9,667 nucleotides of DNA, taken from Elstera litoralis. GTDB lineage: Bacteria; Pseudomonadota; Alphaproteobacteria; Elsterales; Elsteraceae. Positions 1-5,870 of the stretch are shown here, one piece after another (within the stretch, counting starts at the first letter, position 1; every line of letters begins with the position of its first letter). Both the position numbers and the translations under genes were made by a program. The notes below the pieces were generated by a model. That model was given only the letters and a program-made list of their open reading frames with translations, had not been told where the DNA came from and ran no database searches. Location of the stretch: positions 1 through 9,667 of the forward strand of contig NZ_LAJY01000230.1 in NCBI RefSeq assembly GCF_000963705.1, written 5' to 3'.

Positions 1-1059
1 TTGATGTTCTGGGACAGGTGGCTTATTCGCCAGCGAGTTGATATGGCGATCCTGCATATCGATCTTGCCGCCAACGATATCCAGCATTAGCGATTCAACG
101 TCCTGGGAAATCGAGTAGCTGACCTGATCGATATAGGGTAGTTGGCGGCCCTGCTGATCGACCTGCCAGAAATAGGGATTGCGCACGGCCACAACGCGCG
201 TCGCGCCGCCGATATAGGGTTCTTTGATGACCCACGGGTCCATAACCGGGCGTTCCGGGTTGCCCCAACGCGAGGCGATTTCAATATCGCCGCATTTGGC
301 GCGGAACAGCGTCGGCCAGTCCGAAACCCCGGCGGCTTTCACAGCCTCATCCAGCTTCGGGTTATATTTCGGCAGGAACTGGCTGGCGTAATGTTTGGCG
401 AACAGCGTCGTATGCTGGCCGAGCGGCGTGGCCAGATTTTCGAGGAACAGCGCATAGGGCACGGCAAAGGTGAATTTCACCGTGGTCTCATCGACCTTCT
501 CGCAAACCACCGGCTTGCCGCCGATCATCAACTGCGACGGCGTCGCCTTATACAGATCAGTATTCTTCACGCAGTCTTCGATGGCGAAAACGATATCATC
601 CGCCGTAAACGGCTTACCGTCCGACCATTTCAGGCCCTTGCGCAGGTAGAAAGTGAACTGGGTCGCGTCAGCGTTCACGTCCCACTTATGGGCGAGGTTC
701 GGCACGACGCCGGTGAATTCGACGTTCCAGCGCACCAGATTCTGCGGGCCGATGACTCTCAGAATGCCGTTCTGGTCGGAGGAGCCGCGCAAACCGCGCC
801 GCAGCGAGCCGCCATAGCGCCCGAGTTCCTTCACCGTCACCACGTCCGGGTTTTCCGGCAGGCGCTGGGCGAGCGGCGGCAGTTTGCCCTCGGCGACCAG
901 CTTCGCCAGATCGGGCGATTCCTTGGCGGCAGCCGCCTGCGCAAAGCTCATGGACGGCATCAACGACAGGGCCGCCGCGCTGGCAGCGCCCTTCAATAGG
1001 CTACGGCGATCCAGGCTTAGCGCCGAGAAAGCATTGGTGTTGGAATCAGACTGGGTCAT
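1..1059 (-). CDS. ABC transporter family 5 solute-binding protein, Tat-exported (partial, C-terminus beyond left edge)
   Basis: An open frame of 353 codons starts with ATG at 1059 and is still open at position 1. A strong ribosome site (GGGAGG) lies about 8 bases upstream. The N-terminus has a twin-arginine signal: DRRSLLKGA at residues 17-25, a hydrophobic stretch, then a likely cleavage after SFAQA near residue 42. The mature part has the hallmarks of the family 5 (SBP_bac_5, peptide/oligosaccharide) binding proteins: LVRWN, PNLAHKW, then FTFYLRKGLKWSDGKPFTADDIVFAIED, and later RNPYFW and LPYIDQ. Family members are usually 500-650 residues, so about half is present. It binds a solute in the periplasm and delivers it to an ABC permease, whose genes would be expected beyond the left edge. 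It lies 75 bases downstream of an aldose 1-epimerase-like gene on the same strand. By inference the ligand could be a sugar or oligosaccharide rather than a peptide, but the sequence alone does not settle this. Confidence 0.93.
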   Translation of the reverse strand, partial: MTQSDSNTNAFSALSLDRRSLLKGAASAAALSLMPSMSFAQAAAAKESPDLAKLVAEGKLPPLAQRLPENPDVVTVKELGRYGGSLRRGLRGSSDQNGILRVIGPQNLVRWNVEFTGVVPNLAHKWDVNADATQFTFYLRKGLKWSDGKPFTADDIVFAIEDCVKNTDLYKATPSQLMIGGKPVVCEKVDETTVKFTFAVPYALFLENLATPLGQHTTLFAKHYASQFLPKYNPKLDEAVKAAGVSDWPTLFRAKCGDIEIASRWGNPERPVMDPWVIKEPYIGGATRVVAVRNPYFWQVDQQGRQLPYIDQVSYSISQDVESLMLDIVGGKIDMQDRHINSLANKPPVPEHQ

Positions 1060-1098
1060 AAGTTTCCTCCCTTAAGGAATTTTTGGTTTGGACCATTG

Positions 1099-1132
1099 TG
1101 TCTGGGGAACGGGCGGATGGCACTGTCTGGGG
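1099..1132. repeat. Pair of 9 bp direct repeats between the epimerase and binding-protein genes
   Basis: TGTCTGGGG occurs at 1099-1107 and again at 1124-1132, 25 bases apart, in the 75-base gap between the two minus-strand genes. Two and a half helical turns of spacing could suit a DNA-binding protein, but there is no other evidence of function and chance duplication is possible. No clear terminator hairpin with a T tract is visible in this gap, which fits co-transcription of the two genes. Confidence 0.35.
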
Positions 1133-1134
1133 GA

Positions 1135-2072
1135 TCAGGACACTCCGATGTGAACGGACGCCGTGAGCGTCTGCCCCGCCGCGAGGGTGAGGAAGCCGGT
1201 ATGCGCCAGCCCTTGCGCTGCGAGATTGACCGCATCGGCAACGTGGCTGACGGGCTCCAAACAGGCATAAGCCCCGCCCGCCGGGAGGTGCAGAACGAGA
1301 TGATCGAGGGGCGCGCTGGCCGCAATGGTAATCGCGCCGCCCGCCGCCCGGCGCAGCACGGCAATCGCGTCCCAATCGGCAAAATAGCGCGTGCCCCCTG
1401 GGGACCGTGAACCTGGTTCACCGTCTCGACGCTTAAGGGCACCCGCTGGGTTGCCAGCCCGTCGCTATCGGCCCGCCACTCGGCTTTTGCGCTAAAATCA
1501 ATCTCGTCGCCCGCCGTCGCCGCCAAAAACGGGTGCAGGCCGAGCCCGAGCGGCATCAGGCGATCACTCTCGTTCGTCACCGCAAGGTCGATGGTCAAAC
1601 CCTGGGGCGCAATCTGTACGGTTTGGACGGCGGTAAAGGCCCAGGGCCACGCATCGGGCCGGTGGGTATAGCGCATCTGAGCGGAGGTCGGCGTGACCGC
1701 CTCCAAATGCCAGGGGCGCTGCTGGGCAAAGCCATGATGGGCATGGGGAAAACAATCGGGGTGCGGGCGCAGCGCAATCCGCTGCCCATCGAAGCTAAAC
1801 TGCGCCTCCCGAATCCGGTTCGACCACGGAACCAGCGGGTAGCAGCCGCCTTTCGGCCAAAAATCGGGATCGAAGGGCGACGGCGTGAGCGGAACCAGAA
1901 TATCGCGCGGCACCCGGCCCGGCGGCGCATAGCAAAGGCTGGCAATGCGCCCGCCCGCCTGCGGCCAAAGCTGCGCCGACAGAAACCCGGCTTCGATTCG
2001 GCAGAACTCCGCCGCACTCGCCGCGTTCGGCACGCCCGCTAAAGCCCCTTGGTAATTCGCCGCTGCCCGCAT
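1135..2072 (-). pseudogene. Aldose 1-epimerase (GalM/YphB-like), interrupted by one frameshift
   Basis: The start is ATG at 2072, with GGGGAGA about 7 bases upstream. The product resembles sugar mutarotases, which interconvert alpha and beta anomers of aldoses; the segment DFWPKGGCYPLVPWSNRI is close to the YphB-type branch. Expected catalytic features are visible: His113 in HHGFAQQRPW, His180 in GLGLHPF, and the acidic residue in CLEPVSH near the C-terminus. That last part is in another frame. After about residue 226 the initial frame runs into low-complexity Arg/Pro/Ser sequence and does not stop until 1056. The true C-terminus (RYFADWD through ASVHIGVS) reads in a second frame ending at TGA 1135-1137. 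The switch lies at a C5-T-G4 run at 1394-1403. Adding one base gives 312 residues, normal for the family. It could be a recent pseudogene or a homopolymer error. It heads a unit with the downstream family 5 binding-protein gene, suggesting a role in sugar uptake. Confidence 0.85.
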
Positions 2073-2147
2073 AGCCGTCTCCCCGAAGTGGCTTGCGCCA
2101 CCGACGGGGTCTTTTGCCCCGCTTGCTTCATACGACTGTGTGGAGAG

Positions 2148-2170
2148 TTGCCAAAGTTGTCAATTGGCAA
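2148..2170. promoter_or_regulatory. Perfect 7 bp inverted repeat enclosing a minus-strand -35-like box
   Basis: TTGCCAA (2148-2154) and TTGGCAA (2164-2170) are exact reverse complements separated by 9 bases. The spacer contains TTGACA on the minus strand (2163-2158), a consensus -35 hexamer directed at the epimerase gene. A repressor bound to such an operator would block that promoter. The protein that binds it is unknown; a GlpR-like site would look different. Confidence 0.45.
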
Positions 2171-2295
2171 ACGGTATTTGACTTACAATTTAGACCGTGC
2201 GGCGGGGCGCCAACGGCGGAAAAGCGGGTTTCCGGTGGGGGTCAACCCGATCTTCAAATGAATTTTCCTGAGTCTGTTTTTCGGCATTGCAGCGT

Positions 2296-2313
2296 GAGAA
2301 AATCGAGAAAATT
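2296..2313. repeat. Tandem 9 bp direct repeat, GAGAAAAT(C/T)
   Basis: GAGAAAATC (2296-2304) is followed directly by GAGAAAATT (2305-2313). Short tandem GAAA-containing elements upstream of a DeoR-family gene may be repressor half-sites. This is inference from position and motif; the repeat is short and could be chance. Confidence 0.35.
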
Positions 2314-2315
2314 CC

Positions 2316-2338
2316 CGAATAATGTTCATTCGAGCATA
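2316..2338. promoter_or_regulatory. Candidate GlpR-like operator (overlapping inverted repeats)
   Basis: CGAAT (2316-2320) and ATTCG (2328-2332) form a perfect 5 bp inverted repeat with a 7-base spacer. Overlapping it, AATGTTC (2321-2327) and GAGCATA (2332-2338) form an imperfect inverted repeat that resembles the ATGTTCG/CGAACAT half-sites of E. coli GlpR operators. The centre here is about 2 bases shorter than in the E. coli consensus as I recall it. It lies about 50 bases upstream of the regulator's start codon, a suitable place for autoregulation. Confidence 0.45.
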
Positions 2339-2365
2339 ACAAAGCTGCAACACGGCACGTTTATT

Positions 2366-2379
2366 CTTTCATATGAAAG
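2366..2379. promoter_or_regulatory. Perfect 14 bp palindrome overlapping the ribosome binding site of the regulator gene
   Basis: CTTTCATATGAAAG is its own reverse complement. Its right end supplies the first bases of the Shine-Dalgarno sequence AAAGGAG (2376-2382) for the ATG at 2388. TTTC/GAAA half-sites occur in operators of several DeoR-family repressors, so this is a candidate operator. In RNA it could also form a small 5 bp stem with an AUAU loop that partly masks the ribosome site. Confidence 0.5.
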
Positions 2380-2387
2380 GAGCGCTC

Positions 2388-3155
2388 ATGCCCGCGATCG
2401 ACCCCCGCAGTCAGGCCATTCTCGAAAAAGTCCGCGCCGAAGGGTTTCAGCCCATCGAAGCGCTGGCGGCGCTGTTCGGCGTGACCAGCCAGACCATCCG
2501 CCGCGACGTGAATGCGCTGTGCGAAGAAGGGCTGCTGCTGCGCCGTCACGGCGGCGTGGATGTGCCGCCGCGCGCCAATCCCAATCTGCTTTACGAAGAC
2601 CGACAGATTCTGAACCTCGACGCCAAGCGCCGCATCGCTGGCCAAGTGGTCGAAGCGATTCCGGACGGAGCCTCGCTCTTCCTCGGCATCGGCACCACGC
2701 CGGAACAGGTGGCCCATGCGCTCATCCGCCGCGAGGGGTTGACGGTGATGACCAATAATCTCAACTGCGCGCTCGTTCTCGCACGGGCGGGCAAGGCGCT
2801 GGTGTCGGTGCCGAGCGGCACGATCCGCCCGCATGATCTCGATATCGTTGGCCCGGACGCAGCGCATTTCTTCGACCGCTTCAAGGTCGATATCGCCATT
2901 TTCGGCGTCGGCGGCGTCGATGCCGACGGCAGTTTGCTCGATTTCACGCCCGAAGAGGTGCAAACCCGGCTGCGCATGCTGGCCAACTGCCGCCGCAGCT
3001 TTCTGGTGCTCGACCATTCCAAGTTTGGCCGCAACGCCACCGTGCGCGGCGGCCATATCGCGGATGTTTCCGCCGTTTTTACCGACCTTCCCCCGCCCAT
3101 CGATATCGTCCGCCAACTGAAGGCGGCCGATATCGCCCTCACGCTTGCCCCTTGA
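2388..3155 (+). CDS. glpR: DeoR-family transcriptional repressor, GlpR-like
   Basis: The product is 255 residues, the usual DeoR-family length. The start is ATG 2388, because AAAGGAG ends 6 bases before it; the upstream in-frame ATG at 2373 lies inside the palindrome and has no such site. The N-terminal winged helix-turn-helix covers about residues 8-58, with GVTSQTIRRDVNAL as recognition region and the family signature LLRRHGGV. The C-terminal sugar-phosphate-sensing domain has IGTTPEQVAHAL (101-112), VMTNNLN (120-126), GVGGVDADGSLLDFTPEEV (173-191), LVLDHSKFGRNA (206-217) and FTDLPPP (231-237). From memory these segments closely match E. coli GlpR, which is released from DNA by glycerol-3-phosphate. 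The stop lies 14 bases before the next gene, so the regulator is the first gene of the transporter operon and probably controls it together with itself. The effector identity is inferred, with support from the GpdQ-like enzyme at the operon's end. Confidence 0.9.
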   Translation: MPAIDPRSQAILEKVRAEGFQPIEALAALFGVTSQTIRRDVNALCEEGLLLRRHGGVDVPPRANPNLLYEDRQILNLDAKRRIAGQVVEAIPDGASLFLGIGTTPEQVAHALIRREGLTVMTNNLNCALVLARAGKALVSVPSGTIRPHDLDIVGPDAAHFFDRFKVDIAIFGVGGVDADGSLLDFTPEEVQTRLRMLANCRRSFLVLDHSKFGRNATVRGGHIADVSAVFTDLPPPIDIVRQLKAADIALTLAP

Positions 3156-3169
3156 TCTTGGAGACCGCC

Positions 3170-4183
3170 ATGTCTGCCTTCTTCTCCCGCCGCACCCTTG
3201 GTGCGCTGCTGCTGCTGCCGCTGTTCGCCGCGCCCGTCCAGGCCGCCGAGCAGGCCGTTTGCTACAATTGCCCGCCGGAATGGGCCGATTGGGGCACGCA
3301 ACTGAAAATGATCCAAGCGCGCCTGGGCATCACCGTGCCGCCGGATAATAAGAACTCCGGTCAGGCGATTGCCGCCATGATCGCGGAAAAGGCCAAGCCG
3401 GTCACCGATGTCGTCTATCTCGGCGGGATCGCAGCGGGCCAAGCGATTGAGGCCGATGTCATCACCGCCTATAAGCCCGCCAATTGGGACAAGATCCCCG
3501 CCGATCTGAAAGACCCGGAAGGCCGCTGGTTCACCATTCACTCGGGCACGCTCGGCCTGTTCGTGAATACCGCCGCCCTTGGCGGCAAGCCGGTGCCGCA
3601 ACGCTGGGCGGACCTAAAGAACCCGATCTACAAGGGCATGGTCGGCTATCTCGATCCGACCAGCGCCGCGGTCGGCCAACTGAGCGTGATGGCGGTGAAC
3701 CTCGCGCTCGGCGGCAGCTACGATAAAATCGATGCGGGCATCGCCTTCTTCAAAGACTTGCAGAAGAACGATCCGATCGTGCCGAAGCAAACCTCCTACG
3801 CCCGCGTTATTTCCGGCGAAATTCCCATTCTCATCGATTACGATTTCAACGCCTATCGCGGCAAATATTCGGACAAGGCCCCGGTGACTTTCGTGATCCC
3901 GGCTGAAGGCAGCGTGACCTTCCCCTATATCATGGGCCTCGCCAAGAACGGGCCGAACGCCGCCAATGGCCGCAAGATCCTCGATTTCGTGCTGTCGGAT
4001 GAAAGCCAAGCCCAATGGGGCAACGCCTTCCTGCGCCCGGTTTTCGCCGAAAAACTCTCGGCAGAAGCCGCCGCCAAGTTCCTGCCCGCCGCCGATTACG
4101 CCCGCGCCAAGCCGGTCGATCTCGGTAAGCTCGGCCTTGCGCAAAAGAGCATCGTCGAGCGCTACAAAAGCGACGTGAACTAA
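3170..4183 (+). CDS. Periplasmic binding protein of an Fbp/Afu-type ABC transporter (putative glycerophosphodiester or organophosphate ligand)
   Basis: The product is 337 residues. ATG 3170 is chosen because GGAG lies 6 bases upstream; an in-frame TTG at 3152 overlaps the previous gene's stop and has no ribosome site. Residues 1-25 are a signal peptide: SRRT, a Leu-rich core, then cleavage near PVQA/AEQ. A Tat route is possible because of the RR pair. The mature protein has the type II periplasmic fold signatures of the iron(III)/putrescine/2-aminoethylphosphonate group: FTIHSGTLGLFVNTAAL (121-137), RWADLKNPIYKGMVGYLDPTSAAVGQ (145-170), and later GEIPILIDYDFNA. AfuA, a related family member, binds sugar phosphates, which fits a phosphorylated ligand. 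A Cys-X2-Cys pair (Cys31 and Cys34, in CYNCPPEW) at the very start of the mature protein is unusual. The gene is 14 bases after glpR and 60 bases before the permeases. The ligand is inferred only from context (GlpR and GpdQ neighbours). Confidence 0.88.
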   Translation: MSAFFSRRTLGALLLLPLFAAPVQAAEQAVCYNCPPEWADWGTQLKMIQARLGITVPPDNKNSGQAIAAMIAEKAKPVTDVVYLGGIAAGQAIEADVITAYKPANWDKIPADLKDPEGRWFTIHSGTLGLFVNTAALGGKPVPQRWADLKNPIYKGMVGYLDPTSAAVGQLSVMAVNLALGGSYDKIDAGIAFFKDLQKNDPIVPKQTSYARVISGEIPILIDYDFNAYRGKYSDKAPVTFVIPAEGSVTFPYIMGLAKNGPNAANGRKILDFVLSDESQAQWGNAFLRPVFAEKLSAEAAAKFLPAADYARAKPVDLGKLGLAQKSIVERYKSDVN

Positions 4184-4190
4184 TCCTGAG

Positions 4191-4217
4191 GCGGCGGGTG
4201 GCAAATGCGCCCGCCGC
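4191..4217 (+). ncRNA. Intercistronic stem-loop between binding-protein and permease genes
   Basis: GCGGCGGG (4191-4198) pairs perfectly with CCCGCCGC (4210-4217). Two further inner pairs (one of them G-U) could give a stem of about 10 bp with a 7-base loop. It begins 7 bases after the stop codon. It is not followed by a T run, so it is unlikely to be a simple terminator. Such hairpins in ABC operons often protect the upstream binding-protein message from 3' decay, so that more binding protein than permease is made. That role is inferred from position. Confidence 0.55.
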
Positions 4218-4243
4218 ACTTTGCCGTTTATAGGAGCCGCCCG

Positions 4244-5077
4244 ATGGCCCTTCCTCTGTCGCTGCAAAACCGGCTGGTGCTGCTCGGCTTTCTCGCCCCC
4301 GCGTTGATTCTGCTCGGCGCGTTTTTTCTGCTGCCGCTCGGGCATCTGCTGCTGGTTGGCGCAAGCGGGCCGAACGGCCTTGCGACCTATGGTGCGATTT
4401 TGACTGACCGCGCCTATCTGGGAAGCCTCGGGCAAACCGTACTGGTGTCCACCGCGACCACGGCGATCACGCTGCTGATCGCCGGGATCGTCGGGCTGTT
4501 TCTTCAACGCAATCGTTTCCCAGGGCGCGGATTGCTGCTGGCCTTGCTGACGTTCCCGCTGGCCTTTCCCGGCGTCGTCGTCGGCTTCATGGTGATTATG
4601 CTCGCCGGGCGGCAAGGGTTGATCGGCCAAGTGAGCACCTGGCTTACGGGCGACAAACTCGTCTTCGCCTATTCGATGGCCGGGCTGTTGATGGGCTATG
4701 TCTATTTCTCCATCCCGCGCACGCTGCTGACCGTGATGGCCGCCGCCGAAAAGCTCGACCCGAAGCTGGAGGAAGCCGCGCGTTCTCTAGGCGCAAGCAC
4801 CGCGCGCGTCACCTGGGATGTGCTGATTCCGGGGCTGAAGCCCGCCCTCATCTCCTCCGGCGCTTTGTGTTTTGCCACCGCAATGGGCGCGTTCGGCACC
4901 GCCTTTACCCTTGCAACCCGGATCAATGTGCTGCCGATGGTGATTTATACCGAATTTACCTTACAGGCGAATATGGCGCTCGCCGCCGCCCTCAGCCTTA
5001 TCCTCGGGCTCGTCACCTGGGGCGTTCTGGCGCTGGCCCGCACCGCCGCCGGGGCCAGTGTGGCGGCGGGAGCGTGA
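4244..5077 (+). CDS. ABC transporter permease (first membrane subunit)
   Basis: The product is 277 residues. The start is ATG 4244, with AGGAG 7 bases upstream; an in-frame ATG at 4205 lies within the intercistronic hairpin and would add 13 polar residues. The protein is very hydrophobic, with about six membrane segments (for example residues 11-38, 66-88, 97-121, 140-167, 203-225 and 243-266). The cytoplasmic EAA loop that contacts the ATPase is at 177-196 (EAARSLGA through LIP), the diagnostic motif of binding-protein-dependent permeases. It belongs with the PotB/FbpB/PhnU-like permeases and should form a heterodimer with the next gene's product. Its stop is 4 bases before the next ATG, implying translational coupling. 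Confidence 0.92.
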   Translation: MALPLSLQNRLVLLGFLAPALILLGAFFLLPLGHLLLVGASGPNGLATYGAILTDRAYLGSLGQTVLVSTATTAITLLIAGIVGLFLQRNRFPGRGLLLALLTFPLAFPGVVVGFMVIMLAGRQGLIGQVSTWLTGDKLVFAYSMAGLLMGYVYFSIPRTLLTVMAAAEKLDPKLEEAARSLGASTARVTWDVLIPGLKPALISSGALCFATAMGAFGTAFTLATRINVLPMVIYTEFTLQANMALAAALSLILGLVTWGVLALARTAAGASVAAGA

Positions 5078-5081
5078 GCCG

Positions 5082-5870
5082 ATGAGACGCCGCCCGCTCT
5101 TCTGGTTGCAACTCGCCGCCACGCTCCTCACCTGCGCTTTCGTGACCGTGCCGATTCTGCTCTCGCTCGCCGCAGGCGTGACGGAAGATTACCGCCTCGG
5201 CCTTGCCAGCGGCCTTACCCTGCGCTGGGTCGAGAAAGTCGCCGTGGAGTATGGCGACACGATTCTGCGCTCCATCGGCCTTGCCATCGCCTGCCTCGGC
5301 GTGACGCTCGTGATCGGCGTTCCGCTCGCCTATGCTTTGGCGCGCAGTGGCCAACGCTGGACGCGCTGGGTGGAAGAGCTGCTGATGCTGCCCGTCGCCA
5401 TTCCCGGCCTTGCCACCGCGCTCGCGCTGATTTCCGCCTATGGCACCTGGAGCGGTTTTCGGACCTCCAGCCTGTTCATTCTGGTCGGCCATGTGCTGTT
5501 CACCCTGCCCTTCATGGTGCGATCCGTCCTCGCGGTCTTGACTGCCATTGATCTGAAAACCCTGGAGGAAGGTGCCGCCAGCTTGGGCGCGGGGCCGTGG
5601 CGGCGCTTCACCAGCATTGCCCTACCGAATGCACGCGGCGGTATTCTCGCGGGCTCCTTGATGGTCGTCACCCTGTCGGTCGGCGAGTTCAATATGACCT
5701 GGCTGCTGCACACGCCCTTCACCAAAACCCTGCCGGTGGGGCTCGCGGACGCTTACGCCTCGCTGCGGCTTGAGGTGGCGAGTGCTTACACGCTGCTTTT
5801 TCTCCTTCTTATTCTTCCGCTTCTGCTCGGCCTTCAGTGGGCCGCCAAGCGTTTGGAGCAACGGTCATGA
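5082..5870 (+). CDS. ABC transporter permease (second membrane subunit)
   Basis: The product is 262 residues. ATG 5082 follows GGGAG about 9 bases upstream. A GTG at 5058 is also in frame but would overlap the previous gene by 20 bases, so it is less likely. The membrane segments include about 9-31, 63-87, 98-121, 130-154, 188-208 and 235-253. The EAA-type loop is at 163-182 (EGAASLGA through IALP), with Gly replacing the first Ala of EAA. It is PotC/FbpB-like and is the partner of the preceding permease. Its TGA overlaps the ATPase start codon (ATGA, 5867-5870), a strong sign of translational coupling within the transporter. Confidence 0.92.
   Translation: MRRRPLFWLQLAATLLTCAFVTVPILLSLAAGVTEDYRLGLASGLTLRWVEKVAVEYGDTILRSIGLAIACLGVTLVIGVPLAYALARSGQRWTRWVEELLMLPVAIPGLATALALISAYGTWSGFRTSSLFILVGHVLFTLPFMVRSVLAVLTAIDLKTLEEGAASLGAGPWRRFTSIALPNARGGILAGSLMVVTLSVGEFNMTWLLHTPFTKTLPVGLADAYASLRLEVASAYTLLFLLLILPLLLGLQWAAKRLEQRS

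Larger units (their letters stand above)
2073..2387. promoter_or_regulatory. Divergent intergenic regulatory region
   Basis: These 315 bases separate the minus-strand epimerase gene from the plus-strand regulator gene and should hold both promoters. The stretch from about 2150 to 2375 is visibly more AT-rich than the flanking genes. It contains several repeat structures listed separately. A minus-strand TTGACA matches a perfect sigma70 -35 box at 2163-2158, but 17 bases further on there is only a weak -10 (CACAGT, 2140-2135). On the plus strand I could not find a convincing -35/-10 pair. Open frames crossing this region have no recognisable protein character and are not called as genes. Confidence 0.75.

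Noticed and set aside
142..999. Long plus-strand open frame opposite the family 5 binding-protein gene
   Set aside because: It is composition-driven (Arg/Gly/His-rich, no domain) and lies fully antisense to a clear Tat-exported binding protein with conserved motifs.
2178..2183. Plus-strand TTGACT as a -35 box for the regulator operon
   Set aside because: No -10-like sequence occurs at 16-18 bases downstream; that stretch is GC-rich.
2093..2758. Plus-strand open frame spanning the intergenic region into the regulator gene
   Set aside because: It overlaps the well-supported GlpR-like gene in another frame, becomes Arg/Pro/Ser-rich there, and has no ribosome site or family resemblance.
2361..3601. 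Long minus-strand open frames opposite the regulator and binding-protein genes
   Set aside because: They are GC-rich antisense shadows; the translations are low in hydrophobic core residues and show no recognisable motif.
4191..4217. Rho-independent terminator after the binding-protein gene
   Set aside because: The stem is strong but is followed by ACTTTGCCG rather than a T run, and the permease genes clearly continue the operon.
3614..4630. Minus-strand open frame of about 338 codons
   Set aside because: It is antisense across two clear genes and their hairpin-containing gap; its translation is Gln/Arg/Gly-rich with no domain.
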